A stretch of DNA of 5,939 nucleotides from Betaproteobacteria bacterium (GTDB lineage Bacteria > Pseudomonadota > Gammaproteobacteria > Burkholderiales > Burkholderiaceae_D), in NCBI GenBank assembly GCA_015655165.1, contig JAATFN010000283.1:1-5939 (forward strand). The letters run 5' to 3'. The notes below the pieces were generated by a model. The model was not told the origin of the DNA. It was given only the letters and a program-made list of their open reading frames with translations, and ran no database searches. Made by a program: the position numbers and the translations under genes. Every line of letters begins with the position of its first letter. Position 1 is the stretch's first letter. Below, one piece after another: positions 5,787-5,939 of this stretch.

Positions 5787-5939
5787 TCATACTCCTTGTG
5801 TAAATATGACCTCAACGGGTTGCTCCAAATGTGCAATAACTGTGTCATCCTGATCACCGCTATATCCCATGATGACAACAACTTCGTTAGGTGCAGCAAC
5901 GGCAGTAAAGGTGTAATGCCATATATCTGGCCTATAAGC
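5787..5939 (-). CDS. C-terminal fragment, AllA-like (ureidoglycolate lyase-like) protein, cut by window edge
   Basis: An open frame enters from the right edge and runs 50 codons to a TGA at 5789-5787. The peptide begins AYRPDIWHYTF, continues through a beta-rich stretch (EVVVIMGYSG, then DQDDTV) and ends near LEQPVEVIF. Ureidoglycolate lyases (AllA, a cupin-fold family that splits ureidoglycolate into glyoxylate and urea) share a C-terminal pattern of Tyr-Arg-x-x-x-Trp-His, a hydrophobic strand, an acidic turn and a final strand after a Pro, and this fragment matches it by eye. One difference is WHY where E. coli AllA has WHH. The stop lies 1 nt before the next start, so the two genes are probably cotranscribed and translationally coupled. 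That the fragment is coding is fairly secure. The AllA assignment rests on a short C-terminus, and another small cupin-like protein is possible. Confidence 0.6.
   Translation of the reverse strand, partial: AYRPDIWHYTFTAVAAPNEVVVIMGYSGDQDDTVIAHLEQPVEVIFTQGV
5792..5797 (-). promoter_or_regulatory. Shine-Dalgarno AAGGAG fixing the start at 5785
   Basis: A perfect AAGGAG on the minus strand stands 6 nt before the ATG at 5785. It lies inside the last codons of the upstream gene. It argues against the longer 342-residue reading that begins at 5899, whose first 38 residues overlap the AllA-like frame and resemble no hydrolase N-terminus. Confidence 0.85.

Noticed and set aside
5786..5899. 38-residue N-terminal extension of the deacetylase-like protein
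   Set aside because: It overlaps the AllA-like coding frame, has no family resemblance, and a perfect AAGGAG marks the ATG at 5785.

Overview
The window reads as part of a bacterial chromosome whose genes all lie on the minus strand, so transcription runs from high to low coordinates. Protein style points to a Gram-negative proteobacterium, most likely a beta-proteobacterium (Burkholderiales-like). The evidence is a substrate-binding protein with a cleavable Sec signal peptide and a C-terminal tail ending near [11 protein letters not shown], plus a PuuE-like deacetylase-fold hydrolase. The DNA is moderately AT-rich by eye. The taxonomic guess is inference.

Layout in transcription order: (1) 5939-5787, the last 50 codons of a gene cut by the window edge, resembling the C-terminus of ureidoglycolate lyase (AllA family). 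(2) 5785-4871, a complete PuuE-like polysaccharide-deacetylase-family hydrolase (allantoinase-like), starting 1 nt after the previous stop behind a strong AAGGAG. (3) 4793-3471, an amidase-signature-family hydrolase with its Lys-Ser-Ser triad intact. (4) 3385-2531, 2516-1773, 1771-1097 and 1093-422, a full polar-amino-acid-type ABC importer: periplasmic binding protein, ATPase and two permeases. (5) 421-239, a 183-bp gap with a weak promoter candidate and a possible 25-codon ORF. (6) 238-1, the N-terminus of a tetrapyrrole (corrin/porphyrin) methylase-family protein cut by the left edge.

Genes 1-4 look like one catabolic operon. The importer would bring in a small nitrogenous compound, and a cyclic-amide hydrolase, an amidase and an AllA-like enzyme would open it and release nitrogen. 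Purine-ureide (allantoin-type) catabolism is the nearest known parallel. However, the deacetylase-like enzyme departs from classical PuuE in one loop, the amidase is not a standard allantoin-pathway enzyme, and the binding protein has lost the Arg and Asp that normally hold an alpha-amino acid. The true substrate may therefore be a different ureide, hydantoin, cyclic imide or amide. The methylase gene is probably a separate unit.

No RNA genes, insertion sequences, CRISPR arrays or convincing intrinsic terminators were seen. The operon promoter would lie beyond the right edge.
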